From assembly GCF_036199905.1 (NCBI RefSeq), contig NZ_CP108109.1, positions 4,139,501 through 4,203,500 of the forward strand: a DNA stretch of 64,000 bases. Reading direction: 5' to 3'. Each line of letters starts with the position of its first letter. The first letter of the stretch is position 1. Of this stretch, positions 23,588 to 32,541 are shown piece by piece. The notes under the pieces were generated by a model. That model had not been told where the DNA came from and did not search any database. It saw only the letters and a list, made by a program, of their open reading frames with translations. Source of the stretch: Streptomyces sp. NBC_00223. GTDB lineage: Bacteria; Actinomycetota; Actinomycetes; Streptomycetales; Streptomycetaceae. The position numbers were made by a program, and so were the translations under genes.

Positions 23588-25150
23588 ATGGGAACGACGT
23601 CCGAGGCCCCTCGGCACCCCGCGAAGGCACCCTCCCCCCAGGAGGGTGCCTTCGCGGTGCCCGGCCTCGGCACTACGGGTGCCGGTGCGGGCGGCGATCT
23701 GGACGCCGGCGCGGTGGCCGCCATAGCCGACCGGACGGCCGAACTCACCCTGCCCCCCGAAGCGTTCGCCCGGGCGGAACGCTCCTGGCGCACCGCACGG
23801 CGGCTCGCGGCCTCGGACCGCCTGTACGGGCGTGACACCGGCGTCGGCGCCAACCGCATGGTGCCCGTCGGCGACGAGGACCGGGCCGGCCAGGATCTGC
23901 GGCTGCTGCGCAGCCACGCGGGCGGCGTCGGCGCCCTGCTGCCGGCCCGTCAGGTCCGGGCCATGCTCGCGGTCCGCGTCGGCCAGCTGCTCGCGGGCGG
24001 CTCCGGCGGCCAGCCCGACCTCATACGGGCCCTGGCCGAGGCGCTGCGGCTCGGCGTCCACCCGGCGGTCAACGAGTACGGGGCCGTCGGCACCGGCGAC
24101 CTCACCGCGCTGGCCCAGACCGGGCTCACCCTGGTCGGCGAACGGCCCTGGCTCAGCGACGACACGGCGGCCGCGCAGACGGACCCGCCGCTCGCCGTAC
24201 CCGCGCCCGTGGTGCTCGAACCCGGCGACGCGCTCGCGCTGATGAGCAGCAACGCCCTCACCCTCGGTCAGGCCGCGCTGGTCTGCCACGACATCGACCT
24301 GCTGCTGCGCGCCTCGCACGCCGTGGCGGCCCTCTCGCTGGCCGCCGTCTCGGGCTCCCTGGAGGCGTACGCGGCCCCCGTGCACGCCCTGCGCCCCTAC
24401 CCCGGGGCACGCCACGCGGCGGCCGAGGTGCGCAGACTGCTGGGCGTGGCCGAGCGGCCGCGGGTGCCGGCCCGGCGCATACAGGACCCGTACGGCTTCC
24501 GGGCCTTCCCGCAGGTGCACGGCCCGGCGCTCGAAGCGGTCGGCGCGCTGCGCCGCATCCTGGACGTCGAGGTCAACTGCCCCTCGGAGAACCCGCTGAT
24601 CAGCGAGGACGGCCCGGACGGCGGCCCGGCCGCCTACCACCACGGCGGCTTCTTCGCCGCGCCCCTGGGGCTCGCGCTCGACCATCTGTGCCTCGCGGTC
24701 CTGCAGACCGGCCAGCTCTCCGCCGCCCGGCTGTCCCACCTCGGCGATCCCGACCTCACCGGCCTGCGGCCGTTCCTCGCGGGCGGGCCCGCGGCCAGCT
24801 CCGGGATGATGATCCTGGAGTACAGCGCGGCGTCCGCCCTGGCCGAGGTACGGGCCGGCGCGACGCCCGCGTCGCTGGGCCACGTCGTGCTGTCCCGCGG
24901 CCTGGAGGAGGCCGCGAGCTTCGCGTCCCAGGCCGTCCGCCAGGCGCAGCGCACGGTCGACGCCTACCGTCTTGTACTCGCCTGCGAACTCGTCGCCGCG
25001 GTCCGCGCCTCACGTCTGCACGGCGTCGCGCCGGCCGGCCCGGTCTCCGCCGTCCTCGACGCGGGCCTCCCGGCCGGCACCGAGGACCGCCCCCTGACCG
25101 CGGACGTGACAGCGGCCGCCACTTTGCTCCCCACCCTGGCCGCCCTGTAG
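23588..25150 (+). CDS. Aromatic amino acid ammonia-lyase homologue lacking the MIO triad
   Basis: A 520-residue protein from ATG 23588 with GAGGAG upstream, 27 bp after the binding-protein gene. The HAL/PAL fold is clear: RLYGRDTGVGANR (the family's YGxxTGFG with its Tyr), PGDALALMSSNALTLGQAA, RIQDPYGFRAFPQVHGP (QDxYSxR.xPQ) and CPSENPLISEDG (NPL). The cofactor site is abnormal. Where HAL has GSVGASGDLAPLAH, this protein has GAVGTGDLTALAQ (residues about 165-177), so the Ala-Ser-Gly that cyclises to MIO is gone and one residue is deleted. The fold may have another activity or none. A perfect 15-bp hairpin occupies codons 12-23. Confidence 0.8.
   Translation: MGTTSEAPRHPAKAPSPQEGAFAVPGLGTTGAGAGGDLDAGAVAAIADRTAELTLPPEAFARAERSWRTARRLAASDRLYGRDTGVGANRMVPVGDEDRAGQDLRLLRSHAGGVGALLPARQVRAMLAVRVGQLLAGGSGGQPDLIRALAEALRLGVHPAVNEYGAVGTGDLTALAQTGLTLVGERPWLSDDTAAAQTDPPLAVPAPVVLEPGDALALMSSNALTLGQAALVCHDIDLLLRASHAVAALSLAAVSGSLEAYAAPVHALRPYPGARHAAAEVRRLLGVAERPRVPARRIQDPYGFRAFPQVHGPALEAVGALRRILDVEVNCPSENPLISEDGPDGGPAAYHHGGFFAAPLGLALDHLCLAVLQTGQLSAARLSHLGDPDLTGLRPFLAGGPAASSGMMILEYSAASALAEVRAGATPASLGHVVLSRGLEEAASFASQAVRQAQRTVDAYRLVLACELVAAVRASRLHGVAPAGPVSAVLDAGLPAGTEDRPLTADVTAAATLLPTLAAL
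23621..23655 (+). terminator. Perfect 15-bp stem-loop inside the first codons of the lyase-like gene
   Basis: Arms GCGAAGGCACCCTCC (23621-23635) and GGAGGGTGCCTTCGC (23641-23655) pair without mismatch around a 5-nt loop. It has the strength of an intrinsic actinomycete terminator. It sits 61 bp after the binding-protein stop and 33 bp inside the next frame, so it could attenuate the downstream gene or indicate a later true start (GTG 23656 follows directly). Confidence 0.65.
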
Positions 25151-25657
25151 CGGCGCACCCCGCATCCCGCGCCCCGCGCGGCCGGGCTCGTCCGGGACAC
25201 CTCTGCGTCTCGTGGCTGCTGGCGGATGCGGGCTGTTCGCTCCGCGAGGGGGTGGGGTGTGGCCCGCAGGGCGTCCGGGTCGTGGTGGGCCGGGACCGTG
25301 TGTTCGGCCCGGTGTCGGATTCGGTGCTCGGTCTGTGTCGGGGCTCGTGCGGCCGTGTTTACGACCGGGTCGGTCACGGCGTCTCGCGGCTGCTGGCGGA
25401 TACGTGCTGTGCGCTCCGCGAGGAGGTGGGGCCCGTAGGGCGTACGGGTCGGTGCGGCAGGGCTGCCTGTCTGCCGTGGTTCCGGGCTCCTCCGGGCCCG
25501 GTCACGGCGTAGGGCCGGCCGTCGCGGGGGCGTGCGTACGTGGCCTCCGGGGAGTGTCAGGTGTCGGGCGGGTCGGGCGCGTCCTGTGTGGTGGGGGCGG
25601 GGGCTCGTTGGGCGCGTAGGGGCGGGAGCCGGGGCCGTGCGACAGAATCGGGGCGTG
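25151..25657. repeat. Intergenic region with a ~70-bp imperfect direct repeat
   Basis: About 500 bp without a supported gene. Two copies of a block start GTCTCGTGGCTGCTGGCGGA at 25207 and GTCTCGCGGCTGCTGGCGGA at 25381 and extend about 70 bp (through CTCCGCGAGG, then AGGGCG). Three-quarters or more of the positions agree by eye. In one frame both copies would read as a Leu-Leu-Ala-Asp module, but there is no start or ribosome site. Confidence 0.55.
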
Positions 25658-28600
25658 ATGTTCGGCATCCTCGGCGCGACACGAGTCCTGGGCGCGGACG
25701 GCGCCGAGGTCGCGTTGGGCGGTCCGCGCCGCCGCGCGCTGCTCGCGCTGCTGCTGCTCGACGCCGGCCGGGTGGTCACCGTCGAGCGGCTGATCGACGG
25801 GCTGTACGGCGAGGAACCGCCCGCCGGGGTGGGCAACGCGGTCCAGTCCCAGGTCTCACGGCTGCGCCAGGTGCTGCCCGCGCCGATCGAGGGCCGGCCC
25901 GCGGGCTATCTGCTCGCCGTCGACCCGGACGAGGTGGACGCCCACCGCTTCCAGCGGCTCGCCGCGCACGGCCGGAACGCGCTTGCGGCGGGCGACCCCG
26001 AACAGGCCGCCACGCAACTGCGGTCCGCCCTCGCGCTCTGGCGCGGCCCGGCGCTCGCCGACGTCGGCGCCGCGCCCTTCGCCGCCGCGCAGGCCGTACG
26101 GCTGGAGGAGCTGCGGGTCGGGGCCGTCGAGGACCGGATCGAGGCGGACCTCGGCCTCGGCAGGCACCGCGCGCTCGTGGCCGAGCTGGGCGAACTCGTC
26201 GCCGCCCACCCGCTGCGGGAACGGCTGCGCGGCCAGTCGATGCGCGCGCTGTACGGCAGCGGTCGGCAGGGCGAGGCGCTGGAGGCGTACGAGGCCGCGC
26301 GCCGCGAGCTGGCGGACTCGCTCGGCGCCGACCCGGGACCGGAGCTGGCGGCGGTCCATCTGGCCGTACTGCGCGGTGATCGGGGGCTGCTGCCGGGCGG
26401 AGGCGGGAGCGCCGGTACTTCGGCGAGCGGCAGGCTCTCCGCGGGTCATGTTCCACGTGAAACAGACACGGGCGGACATGTTCCACGTGAAACATCGCCC
26501 GCGCCGGCCACCGAAACCCCGCCCACGCCGCCGCCCACCGGAACCCCGCCCGCGACCGACCCGACCGCCGTACCCACCGCCGCCCGCCATGAACTGCCCG
26601 CGCAGCTCACCAGCTTCGTGGGCCGCGCCGCGGAACTTGACCGCGTCGGAGAACAGTTGACACGCCAACGGCTGGTCACCCTGATCGGCCCGGGCGGCGC
26701 GGGCAAGACCCGGCTCGCGGTGGAGGCGGCCGGGCGCCACCCGTACGACGCCACCTTCGTGGAGTTGGCCGGCCTCACCGGCGGCGCCGAACTCCCGCAG
26801 GCCGTCCTGGGCGCGCTCGGACTGCGCGAGGGCGGACTGCTGCCCACCGGTGGACCCGGCGGACCCGGCGCCCCGGCGTCCACCGTGGCCGGCCCCGATC
26901 CGGTCGCGCGGATCACCGCCGCCCTGGACGGCCGCCCGATGCTGCTCGTCCTCGACAACTGCGAGCACGTCGTCGAGGATGCCGCGCGGCTGACCGAACG
27001 GCTGCTGGCCTCTTCGCCGCGACTGCGTGTGCTGGCCACCAGCCGCGAGGCGCTGGGCATCGGCGGGGAAGCGCTCTGCCCGGTGCCCACCCTCGGACTG
27101 CCCCGGCCGGGCGCCGACCGGGCCCATGTCCTCGCCTCCCCGGCCGTACGGCTCTTCGTCGAGCGGGCCACCGCCGTGCGCCCCGACTTCGACCCGGCCG
27201 CCGATCCCGCCACCGTCGACGCCGTGCTGCGGCTGTGCACCGCGCTCGACGGTCTGCCGCTGGCCATCGAACTGGCCGCCGCCCGGCTGCGTTCGCTGTC
27301 CGTCACCGAGATCGCGGACCGGCTCGGCGCGCTCCCCGACGACGGCGCCCCCTACAGCCTCGGGGTCCGGCCCGACGCGCTCTTCCGGCTGCTGTCGCGC
27401 GGCAGCCGTACCGCCCAGCCGCGCCAGCGCACCCTGCGCGGGGTGGTCGAGTGGAGCTGGGACCTGCTGCCCGACGACGAGCGGGCGGTGCTGCGCCGCG
27501 CCTCGGTCTTCGCGGGCGGCTGGACGCTGGCCGCGGCCGAGGCGGTCTGCGCCGACGCTGCCGCCGACGACCGGAACGGCCGGAACGACGGCAGCCCCCG
27601 TACCGGCGAGGACAGCGCGGGCATCGCGCCCGAGGACGTGCTCGACCTGGTCGCCGCCCTGGTCGAGAAGTCCCTCGTCGTGGCCCAGCAGCCGGACGGC
27701 GCCGGCCGGGTCCGCTACCGCATGCTGGAGTCGATCCGCGCCTATGGCGCCGAACGGCTCACCGAGGCGGGCGGGACCGAGGCAGCCCTCGCCGCGCACA
27801 TCGCGTACTTCCTCGACTTCGCCCTCACCGCCGACCCGCATCTGCGCCGGACCGAGCAACTGGAGTGGCTGCGGCTGCTCTCCGACGACCGCGACAACCT
27901 CCAGGCCGCGCTGCACCGAAGCCTCGCCGCGGACGACATCCCCACCGCGATGCGGCTGATCTCGGCGCTCTCGTCCTACTGGCTGCTGCGCGGGGTGCGT
28001 CACGAGGGTGTGGGGCCCGCCCGCCAGGTGCTCGCCGCCATCGGCCCGCATCCGCCGGAGGGCATGGAGGAGGAGTACGCGCTGTGCGTGATGGCCGTGG
28101 TCGGCACGCTGACCGACCCGGAGGGGTTCACCGATCATGTGGCGGCGGCGACCCGCGTGGTGAAGGCCATGAACCGGCTGGCCCGGCGCTTCCCCGCGCT
28201 CACCGTGCTGTGGGCGCCCTTCGCCGGGGCGCCGGAGGAGGGCACGGACACCGTGGCCGTCCTGGAGGACTTCCTCGAAGGCCGCGACGACCCCTGGTAC
28301 CGGGCGCTGGGACGGCTCGGCTTCGGCCTCCAGTCCTGGATGGTCGAGGCGGACGCGGAGCGGGCCCGGCACGAGTGCGAGGCGTCCTACGAGGGCTTCC
28401 GGCGCCAGGGCGACCGCTGGGGCATGATCACCAGTCTCAATGTGCTGGCCGACCTCGCCGACTACCGCGGTGAGCTCCAGGACGCGATCACCCTCCTCGG
28501 CCGCGCGCTGGTGCTCGCCGAGGAACTGGACTCGGCCCTCGACATGGCCGAACTGCTCTGCAACCGCGCCGCGTACAGCCTGCGGGTGGGCGACCACGCG

Positions 28601-29173
28601 GCCGCCACCGCGTACTGCGAGCGGGCCGTGGAGCTCTCCCGTCGGGCGGGCGCCCCCGAGACGCTGGCCATGGCCCATCTGGGCCTGGCCGAATCCGCCC
28701 GGCTGCGCGGCGACCTGGCGGCCGCCCGCGACCTGTGCGAACAGGCACTGGCCGAGTGCCCGACCGGCTGGTTCTCCGGCAACAGCGTCCGCTCGTCCGT
28801 GCTGGTCGCCCTCGGCCGGATCGCCGTGGCGGAGGGCGACCCGGCCGCCGCCCACGCCCGCTTCCGTGAGGCGGCCACCGCGGACGGGCTCTCCCTCCAC
28901 TTGCCGCCGACCGGTTGGGCCGCGGCCGAGGCCGCCGCCGGGCTCGCCCTGCTGGAGCGGGACCCGCACCGGGCCGCCGTACTCCTCGGCGCCGCGACGG
29001 CCCTGCGCGGCAGCGCGCTCGGCGGCCCGGACACCCAGGCCATCGCGGACGCGGCGCGTACCGCGCTCGGCGCAGCCGCGTACCGGGCGGCCCTCGCGAC
29101 CACGGCGGACCTCCCGCGCGACGCGGCCCTCGCTGTCGTGACCGACTACCTCACGGCCGGCCGGCCCGGCTGA
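25658..29173 (+). CDS. Large AfsR/SARP-like regulator (wHTH-BTAD-NB-ARC-TPR)
   Basis: An 1171-residue protein from ATG 25658 (GTG 25655 is adjacent). A winged HTH (FGILGATRVLGADGAEVALG, then PRRRALLALLLLDAGRVVTV) and a bacterial transcriptional activation domain fill residues 1-255. A linker of about 70 residues contains HVPRET twice, encoded by two parS-like sites. The NB-ARC ATPase starts at about residue 330: FVGRAAELDRV, Walker A IGPGGAGKTRLA and LVLDNCEHVV as Walker B. TPR-like repeats fill the C-terminal 450 residues. This is the architecture of AfsR and related pathway regulators that respond to phosphorylation or ligands. Its targets are unknown; the neighbouring DHA2 exporter is a candidate. 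Confidence 0.9.
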   Translation: MFGILGATRVLGADGAEVALGGPRRRALLALLLLDAGRVVTVERLIDGLYGEEPPAGVGNAVQSQVSRLRQVLPAPIEGRPAGYLLAVDPDEVDAHRFQRLAAHGRNALAAGDPEQAATQLRSALALWRGPALADVGAAPFAAAQAVRLEELRVGAVEDRIEADLGLGRHRALVAELGELVAAHPLRERLRGQSMRALYGSGRQGEALEAYEAARRELADSLGADPGPELAAVHLAVLRGDRGLLPGGGGSAGTSASGRLSAGHVPRETDTGGHVPRETSPAPATETPPTPPPTGTPPATDPTAVPTAARHELPAQLTSFVGRAAELDRVGEQLTRQRLVTLIGPGGAGKTRLAVEAAGRHPYDATFVELAGLTGGAELPQAVLGALGLREGGLLPTGGPGGPGAPASTVAGPDPVARITAALDGRPMLLVLDNCEHVVEDAARLTERLLASSPRLRVLATSREALGIGGEALCPVPTLGLPRPGADRAHVLASPAVRLFVERATAVRPDFDPAADPATVDAVLRLCTALDGLPLAIELAAARLRSLSVTEIADRLGALPDDGAPYSLGVRPDALFRLLSRGSRTAQPRQRTLRGVVEWSWDLLPDDERAVLRRASVFAGGWTLAAAEAVCADAAADDRNGRNDGSPRTGEDSAGIAPEDVLDLVAALVEKSLVVAQQPDGAGRVRYRMLESIRAYGAERLTEAGGTEAALAAHIAYFLDFALTADPHLRRTEQLEWLRLLSDDRDNLQAALHRSLAADDIPTAMRLISALSSYWLLRGVRHEGVGPARQVLAAIGPHPPEGMEEEYALCVMAVVGTLTDPEGFTDHVAAATRVVKAMNRLARRFPALTVLWAPFAGAPEEGTDTVAVLEDFLEGRDDPWYRALGRLGFGLQSWMVEADAERARHECEASYEGFRRQGDRWGMITSLNVLADLADYRGELQDAITLLGRALVLAEELDSALDMAELLCNRAAYSLRVGDHAAATAYCERAVELSRRAGAPETLAMAHLGLAESARLRGDLAAARDLCEQALAECPTGWFSGNSVRSSVLVALGRIAVAEGDPAAAHARFREAATADGLSLHLPPTGWAAAEAAAGLALLERDPHRAAVLLGAATALRGSALGGPDTQAIADAARTALGAAAYRAALATTADLPRDAALAVVTDYLTAGRPG
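26449..26464. other. parS-like site 1 (TGTTCCACGTGAAACA)
   Basis: The 16-mer differs by one base from the ParB-binding sequence TGTTTCACGTGAAACA known from Streptomyces and Bacillus. It lies inside the linker of the AfsR-like gene and encodes HVPRET. Clusters of such sites surround oriC in Streptomyces. Confidence 0.85.
26479..26494. other. parS-like site 2 (TGTTCCACGTGAAACA)
   Basis: Identical 16-mer to the first site, 30 bp downstream. Having two sites in one linker, with the same single deviation, suggests a local duplication kept by selection for ParB binding. Confidence 0.85.
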
Positions 29174-29244
29174 TCCGGTGGCGGTCAGCCCCCGGTGCGC
29201 CGGCCGTCAGGGCCCGGTCAGCGGCCGGGCGCACGCTCCGGACC

Positions 29245-30849
29245 ATGACCACGAGCCCACCGCCGCACCAGAAGACCCCGACCCGCGGCTCGCGCGCCAC
29301 CGCACGCGCGCACGACCGCCGCTGGGCCGTCCTGGCCATCTGCTGCGTGGCCGCCGCGCTGCTGGGCATCGACAACAGCGTCCTCAACTACGCCGTCCCC
29401 TCCCTGTCCCGGCAGCTCGGCCCCACCTCCACCCAACTGCTGTGGATCGTCGACATCTACGGCTTCGTGCTCGGCGGTCTGCTGATCGTGGCCGGCAACC
29501 TCGGCGACCGGATCGGCCGCAAGCGGCTCCTGCTGCTGGGCGTCGCCGGTTTCGGCGCCGCCTCCGCGCTCACCGCCTACGCGGGCAGCCCCGCGACGCT
29601 GATCGCCGCCCGCGCGCTGCTGGGCCTGGCGGGCGCCACGATCATGCCGTCCACCCTCTCCCTGGTCCGTACGGTCTTCACCGACCCCAAGGAGCGCACC
29701 ACCGCGATCGGCGTGAGCAGCGGGGTGGCCGCGGCCAGCTTCGCGCTCGGCCCGGTCGTCGGCGGTCTGCTGCTCGACCACTTCTGGTGGGGCTCGGTCT
29801 TCCTGATCAACGTGCCGGTGATGGCCCTGGTCCTGGTCGCGGGCGCGCTGATCCTGCCCGAGTCCCGCAACCCGGCGCCGGGCCGGCTGGACTGGGTGAG
29901 CGTCCCTCTGTCGATCACCGGGATGTTCGGGATCATCTACGCCGTCAAGACCGCCGCCCGCGACGGCGTCGGCGAGCACTCCGGGTGGATCGCCGCCGCG
30001 ATCGGCGCCGCCGCCCTGGTGGCCTTCCTGCGCCGCCAGTCGACCCTGGCCGAACCCCTGCTGGAACTGCGGCTCTTCCGCAACCCGGCGTTCTCCGGCG
30101 CGATCGCCTCCAACGTGGTGACGATGTTCACTTCGTCCACGCTGTCGCTGGGCTGCTCGCTGTACTTCCAGGTGGTGCGCGGCTGGTCTCCGCTGACCGC
30201 GGGCCTCGCGCTGCTGCCCGGACCGCTGTCCGCGGCCTTCGCCGCCCCGCTCGCCTCGGTCCTCATCGCGCGGATCGGCCGGGCCCGTACGGTCGCGCTC
30301 GGCCTGTTCCTGATGGCCGTGAGCACCGCGGGCCTCGGCATGGTCACCCCGCACACCGCCTACTGGCGGCTGCTGCCGATCCTGGTCGTGAACGGCGTCG
30401 GCATCATCTTCACCTTCGCCGTCACCTCGGACACGATCATGGCGAGCGCCCCCAGGTCCCGTACCGGGTCGGCCGCCGCGATCTCGGAGACCGCGATGGA
30501 GCTGGGCGGCGCGCTGGGCATCGCCGTGCTCGGCTCGGTGCTCAGCGCCTTCTACCGCAGTGATCTGACCCTGCCGCCCGGGCTGACCCCCGCCCAGAGC
30601 GCGGCGGCCCGCGAGTCGGTCAGCGGCGGGGTCGAGACCGGCGCCGGACTGCCGGGCCGGCTCGGAGCCCAGCTGGTCGACGCGGCCAGGTGGGCGTTCA
30701 CCCACAGCCTGCACACCACGACGCTGGTCGCCGCGGGGCTCATGACGCTCGGCGCGCTCGCCGCCCTCCGCACACTCAGGAACGTCCCCGCCGTGCTGTC
30801 GGAACACGGCGAGGACGTACCCGAGGCGGTGGAACCCGCGGCGGTCTGA
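29245..30849 (+). CDS. DHA2-family MFS multidrug exporter (14 TM)
   Basis: A 534-residue protein from ATG 29245. Fourteen hydrophobic segments are visible. Motif A is GNLGDRIGRKRLLLLG, motif C is SSGVAAASFALGPVVGGLL, and the start WAVLAICCVAAALLGIDNSV LNYAVP is typical of the EmrB/QacA group (DHA2). These proteins use the proton gradient to export lipophilic drugs or dyes. The gene follows the AfsR-like regulator by 71 bp on the same strand and could be co-transcribed. The natural substrate is unknown. Confidence 0.9.
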   Translation: MTTSPPPHQKTPTRGSRATARAHDRRWAVLAICCVAAALLGIDNSVLNYAVPSLSRQLGPTSTQLLWIVDIYGFVLGGLLIVAGNLGDRIGRKRLLLLGVAGFGAASALTAYAGSPATLIAARALLGLAGATIMPSTLSLVRTVFTDPKERTTAIGVSSGVAAASFALGPVVGGLLLDHFWWGSVFLINVPVMALVLVAGALILPESRNPAPGRLDWVSVPLSITGMFGIIYAVKTAARDGVGEHSGWIAAAIGAAALVAFLRRQSTLAEPLLELRLFRNPAFSGAIASNVVTMFTSSTLSLGCSLYFQVVRGWSPLTAGLALLPGPLSAAFAAPLASVLIARIGRARTVALGLFLMAVSTAGLGMVTPHTAYWRLLPILVVNGVGIIFTFAVTSDTIMASAPRSRTGSAAAISETAMELGGALGIAVLGSVLSAFYRSDLTLPPGLTPAQSAAARESVSGGVETGAGLPGRLGAQLVDAARWAFTHSLHTTTLVAAGLMTLGALAALRTLRNVPAVLSEHGEDVPEAVEPAAV

Positions 30850-30883
30850 GGCGGCTCCCTGTCTCTCTGTCTCCCTGCTCTCC

Positions 30884-31651
30884 CTAGCGGTCGCCCTCCT
30901 CGTCGGACCGCTTGGCCTCGACCCCGGGGTCGAGGTCCGAGCCGTCCACCCGGTCCACCCGCGGTCCTGAGCCGTTGACCGAGCCGCGGTGGTCGTCCAG
31001 CGGGTCGACCACGGTGAGGGTGCCGCTGCCGTTCATCGACGCCCGGTCGCCGACCTCGGTCGGCTCGGGGGGCTCCACCAGCCAGTCCGGGTTGGACTGC
31101 TTGCTCCACCACTTCCAGGCCGCGACGGCGGCACCGAAGGCGAATCCGGCGATCAGCGCGTCGCGCAGGGCGCGGCCGGTCTTCTGCCGGCGGATCCGGC
31201 GCCGGACCAGCCGGTCGATCTCGGTGGCGGTCACCTGACCGCGCAGCGCCTGGAGCGCGGCGGCGCCGCGCACCACGACCTCGTCCTTGGCCGGTCCGGC
31301 CACCGACCGGGTCGCCGCGACCGCGGAGCCGACCCGGGGCGCGGTGTAGTCGGCGGCCGCCCTGGTGCCCTCGCGGGTACGGCGGGCGGCGGTCTCCACG
31401 GCGTTCGTGGCCTTCGGCGGCATCGCGGACCAGACCTGGTCGCGGGCCTGTCCGACCTGCGGCGCGAGCCGCGTGTCGTAGTGCTGCTTGGCGGCGAGTC
31501 CGGCCTTGCGGCTGTAGCAGCCGGCCTGCTTGCCGTAGTGCACGGCGCTTTCCCTGGCCGTGTTCGCGTACGGTGCCGCCACCTCCGCGGCGTGCCGCAC
31601 GCTGTCCTTCGTCACGTCGGCCGCGTGGCGCACGCTGTCGATGCGGGTCAC
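30884..31651 (-). CDS. DUF5324 membrane-associated protein
   Basis: A 255-residue protein from GTG 31651 with GAGGAGGTT 4-5 nt upstream. The N-terminal 150 residues are an Ala/Arg-rich amphipathic region with apolipoprotein-like repeats (DSVRHAADVTKDSVRHAAEV). One hydrophobic segment follows (LRDALIAGFAFGAAVAAWKWW), then a Gly/Asp/Pro-rich tail. This matches DUF5324, which I recall next to the cyclophilin gene in Streptomyces genomes. Function unknown. The 30 bp before the ribosome site contain a 15-bp direct repeat (about 31661-31691). Confidence 0.85.
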   Translation of the reverse strand: MTRIDSVRHAADVTKDSVRHAAEVAAPYANTARESAVHYGKQAGCYSRKAGLAAKQHYDTRLAPQVGQARDQVWSAMPPKATNAVETAARRTREGTRAAADYTAPRVGSAVAATRSVAGPAKDEVVVRGAAALQALRGQVTATEIDRLVRRRIRRQKTGRALRDALIAGFAFGAAVAAWKWWSKQSNPDWLVEPPEPTEVGDRASMNGSGTLTVVDPLDDHRGSVNGSGPRVDRVDGSDLDPGVEAKRSDEEGDR

Positions 31652-31891
31652 AGGAACCTCCTCCTCGGTGGCGTACTCCTCGGTGGCGTACTGTTTTCGC
31701 CTTTCCACCCGGTTTGAAATCATGCCCGGCCACGCGAGGTACGGCATGTGCGGCAAGGCATACGGGTCACTGGGCCTGATTACGGCGGGATCCGGCGATC
31801 ACGCCCTGGAAGAGCGCTCTCCCGGGGTGCCGTGCCGTGCAAGGATTTGTCCCCTGTCAGTGAAGACAGTGAAAACTAGGGAAGGTAGATC

Positions 31892-32425
31892 GTGGCTGAG
31901 CAGCTCTACGCCACTCTGAGGACCAACCACGGCGACATCGTGATCCGGCTGCTGCCGAACCACACGCCGAAGACGGTGGAGAACTTCGTCGGACTCGCCG
32001 AGGGCACCCGCGAGTGGACCGACCCGCGCACCGGCAAGCCGTCCCACGCCAAGCTCTACGACGGCACCGTGTTCCACCGTGTCATCTCCGGTTTCATGAT
32101 CCAGGGCGGCGACCCGCTGGGGAACGGCACCGGCGGCCCCGGTTACGAGTTCGCCGACGAGTTCCACCCCGACCTGGCCTTCGACCGTCCCTACCTCCTG
32201 GCGATGGCCAACGCGGGCGCCAACACCAACGGCTCGCAGTTCTTCATCACGGTCGCCCCCACCACGTGGCTGACCCGCAAGCACACCATCTTCGGCGAGG
32301 TCGCGGACGACGCGAGCAAGAAGGTGGTGGACGGGATCATCGGCGCTCCCACCAACCCCCGCACCGACCGTCCTCTGGAAGACGTCGTGATCGACACCGT
32401 GGTGGTGGAGAAGCGCACTTCCTGA
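31892..32425 (+). CDS. ppiA: Peptidyl-prolyl cis-trans isomerase (cyclophilin)
   Basis: A 177-residue protein from GTG 31892 with GGAAGG upstream. The cyclophilin core is complete: catalytic Arg in FHRVISGFMIQGGDP, GNGTGGPGYEF, MANAGANTNGSQFFIT and TTWLTRKHTIFGEV, including the Trp that contacts cyclosporin. No signal peptide, so it is cytosolic. It catalyses proline isomerisation in folding proteins. It lies at its usual place before the rhomboid gene. Confidence 0.95.
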   Translation: MAEQLYATLRTNHGDIVIRLLPNHTPKTVENFVGLAEGTREWTDPRTGKPSHAKLYDGTVFHRVISGFMIQGGDPLGNGTGGPGYEFADEFHPDLAFDRPYLLAMANAGANTNGSQFFITVAPTTWLTRKHTIFGEVADDASKKVVDGIIGAPTNPRTDRPLEDVVIDTVVVEKRTS

Positions 32426-32469
32426 TCCCGTAGCCTTCCAGCACGCCTCCCGTACCCTTCGGGAACACC

Positions 32470-32503
32470 GCGCCCCGTCCGCACGTAGAAGCGGACGGGG
32501 CGC
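32470..32503 (+). terminator. Terminator after ppiA
   Basis: GCGCCCCGTCCGC and GCGGACGGGGCGC form a perfect 13-bp stem with an 8-nt loop (32470-32503), 45 bp after the ppiA stop. Confidence 0.85.
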
Positions 32504-32541
32504 GTGAATGGACAGGCGTGGCGTCACCAGGGGAGTGGATC

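Noticed and set aside
22451..24883. Open frame of about 810 codons on the - strand across the binding-protein and lyase-like genes
   Set aside because: Spans two genes and an intergenic gap with well supported + strand products; shadow.
25856..28969. Open frame of about 1037 codons on the - strand opposite the AfsR-like gene
   Set aside because: Composition is typical of codon-position mirroring; no motifs, no ribosome site.
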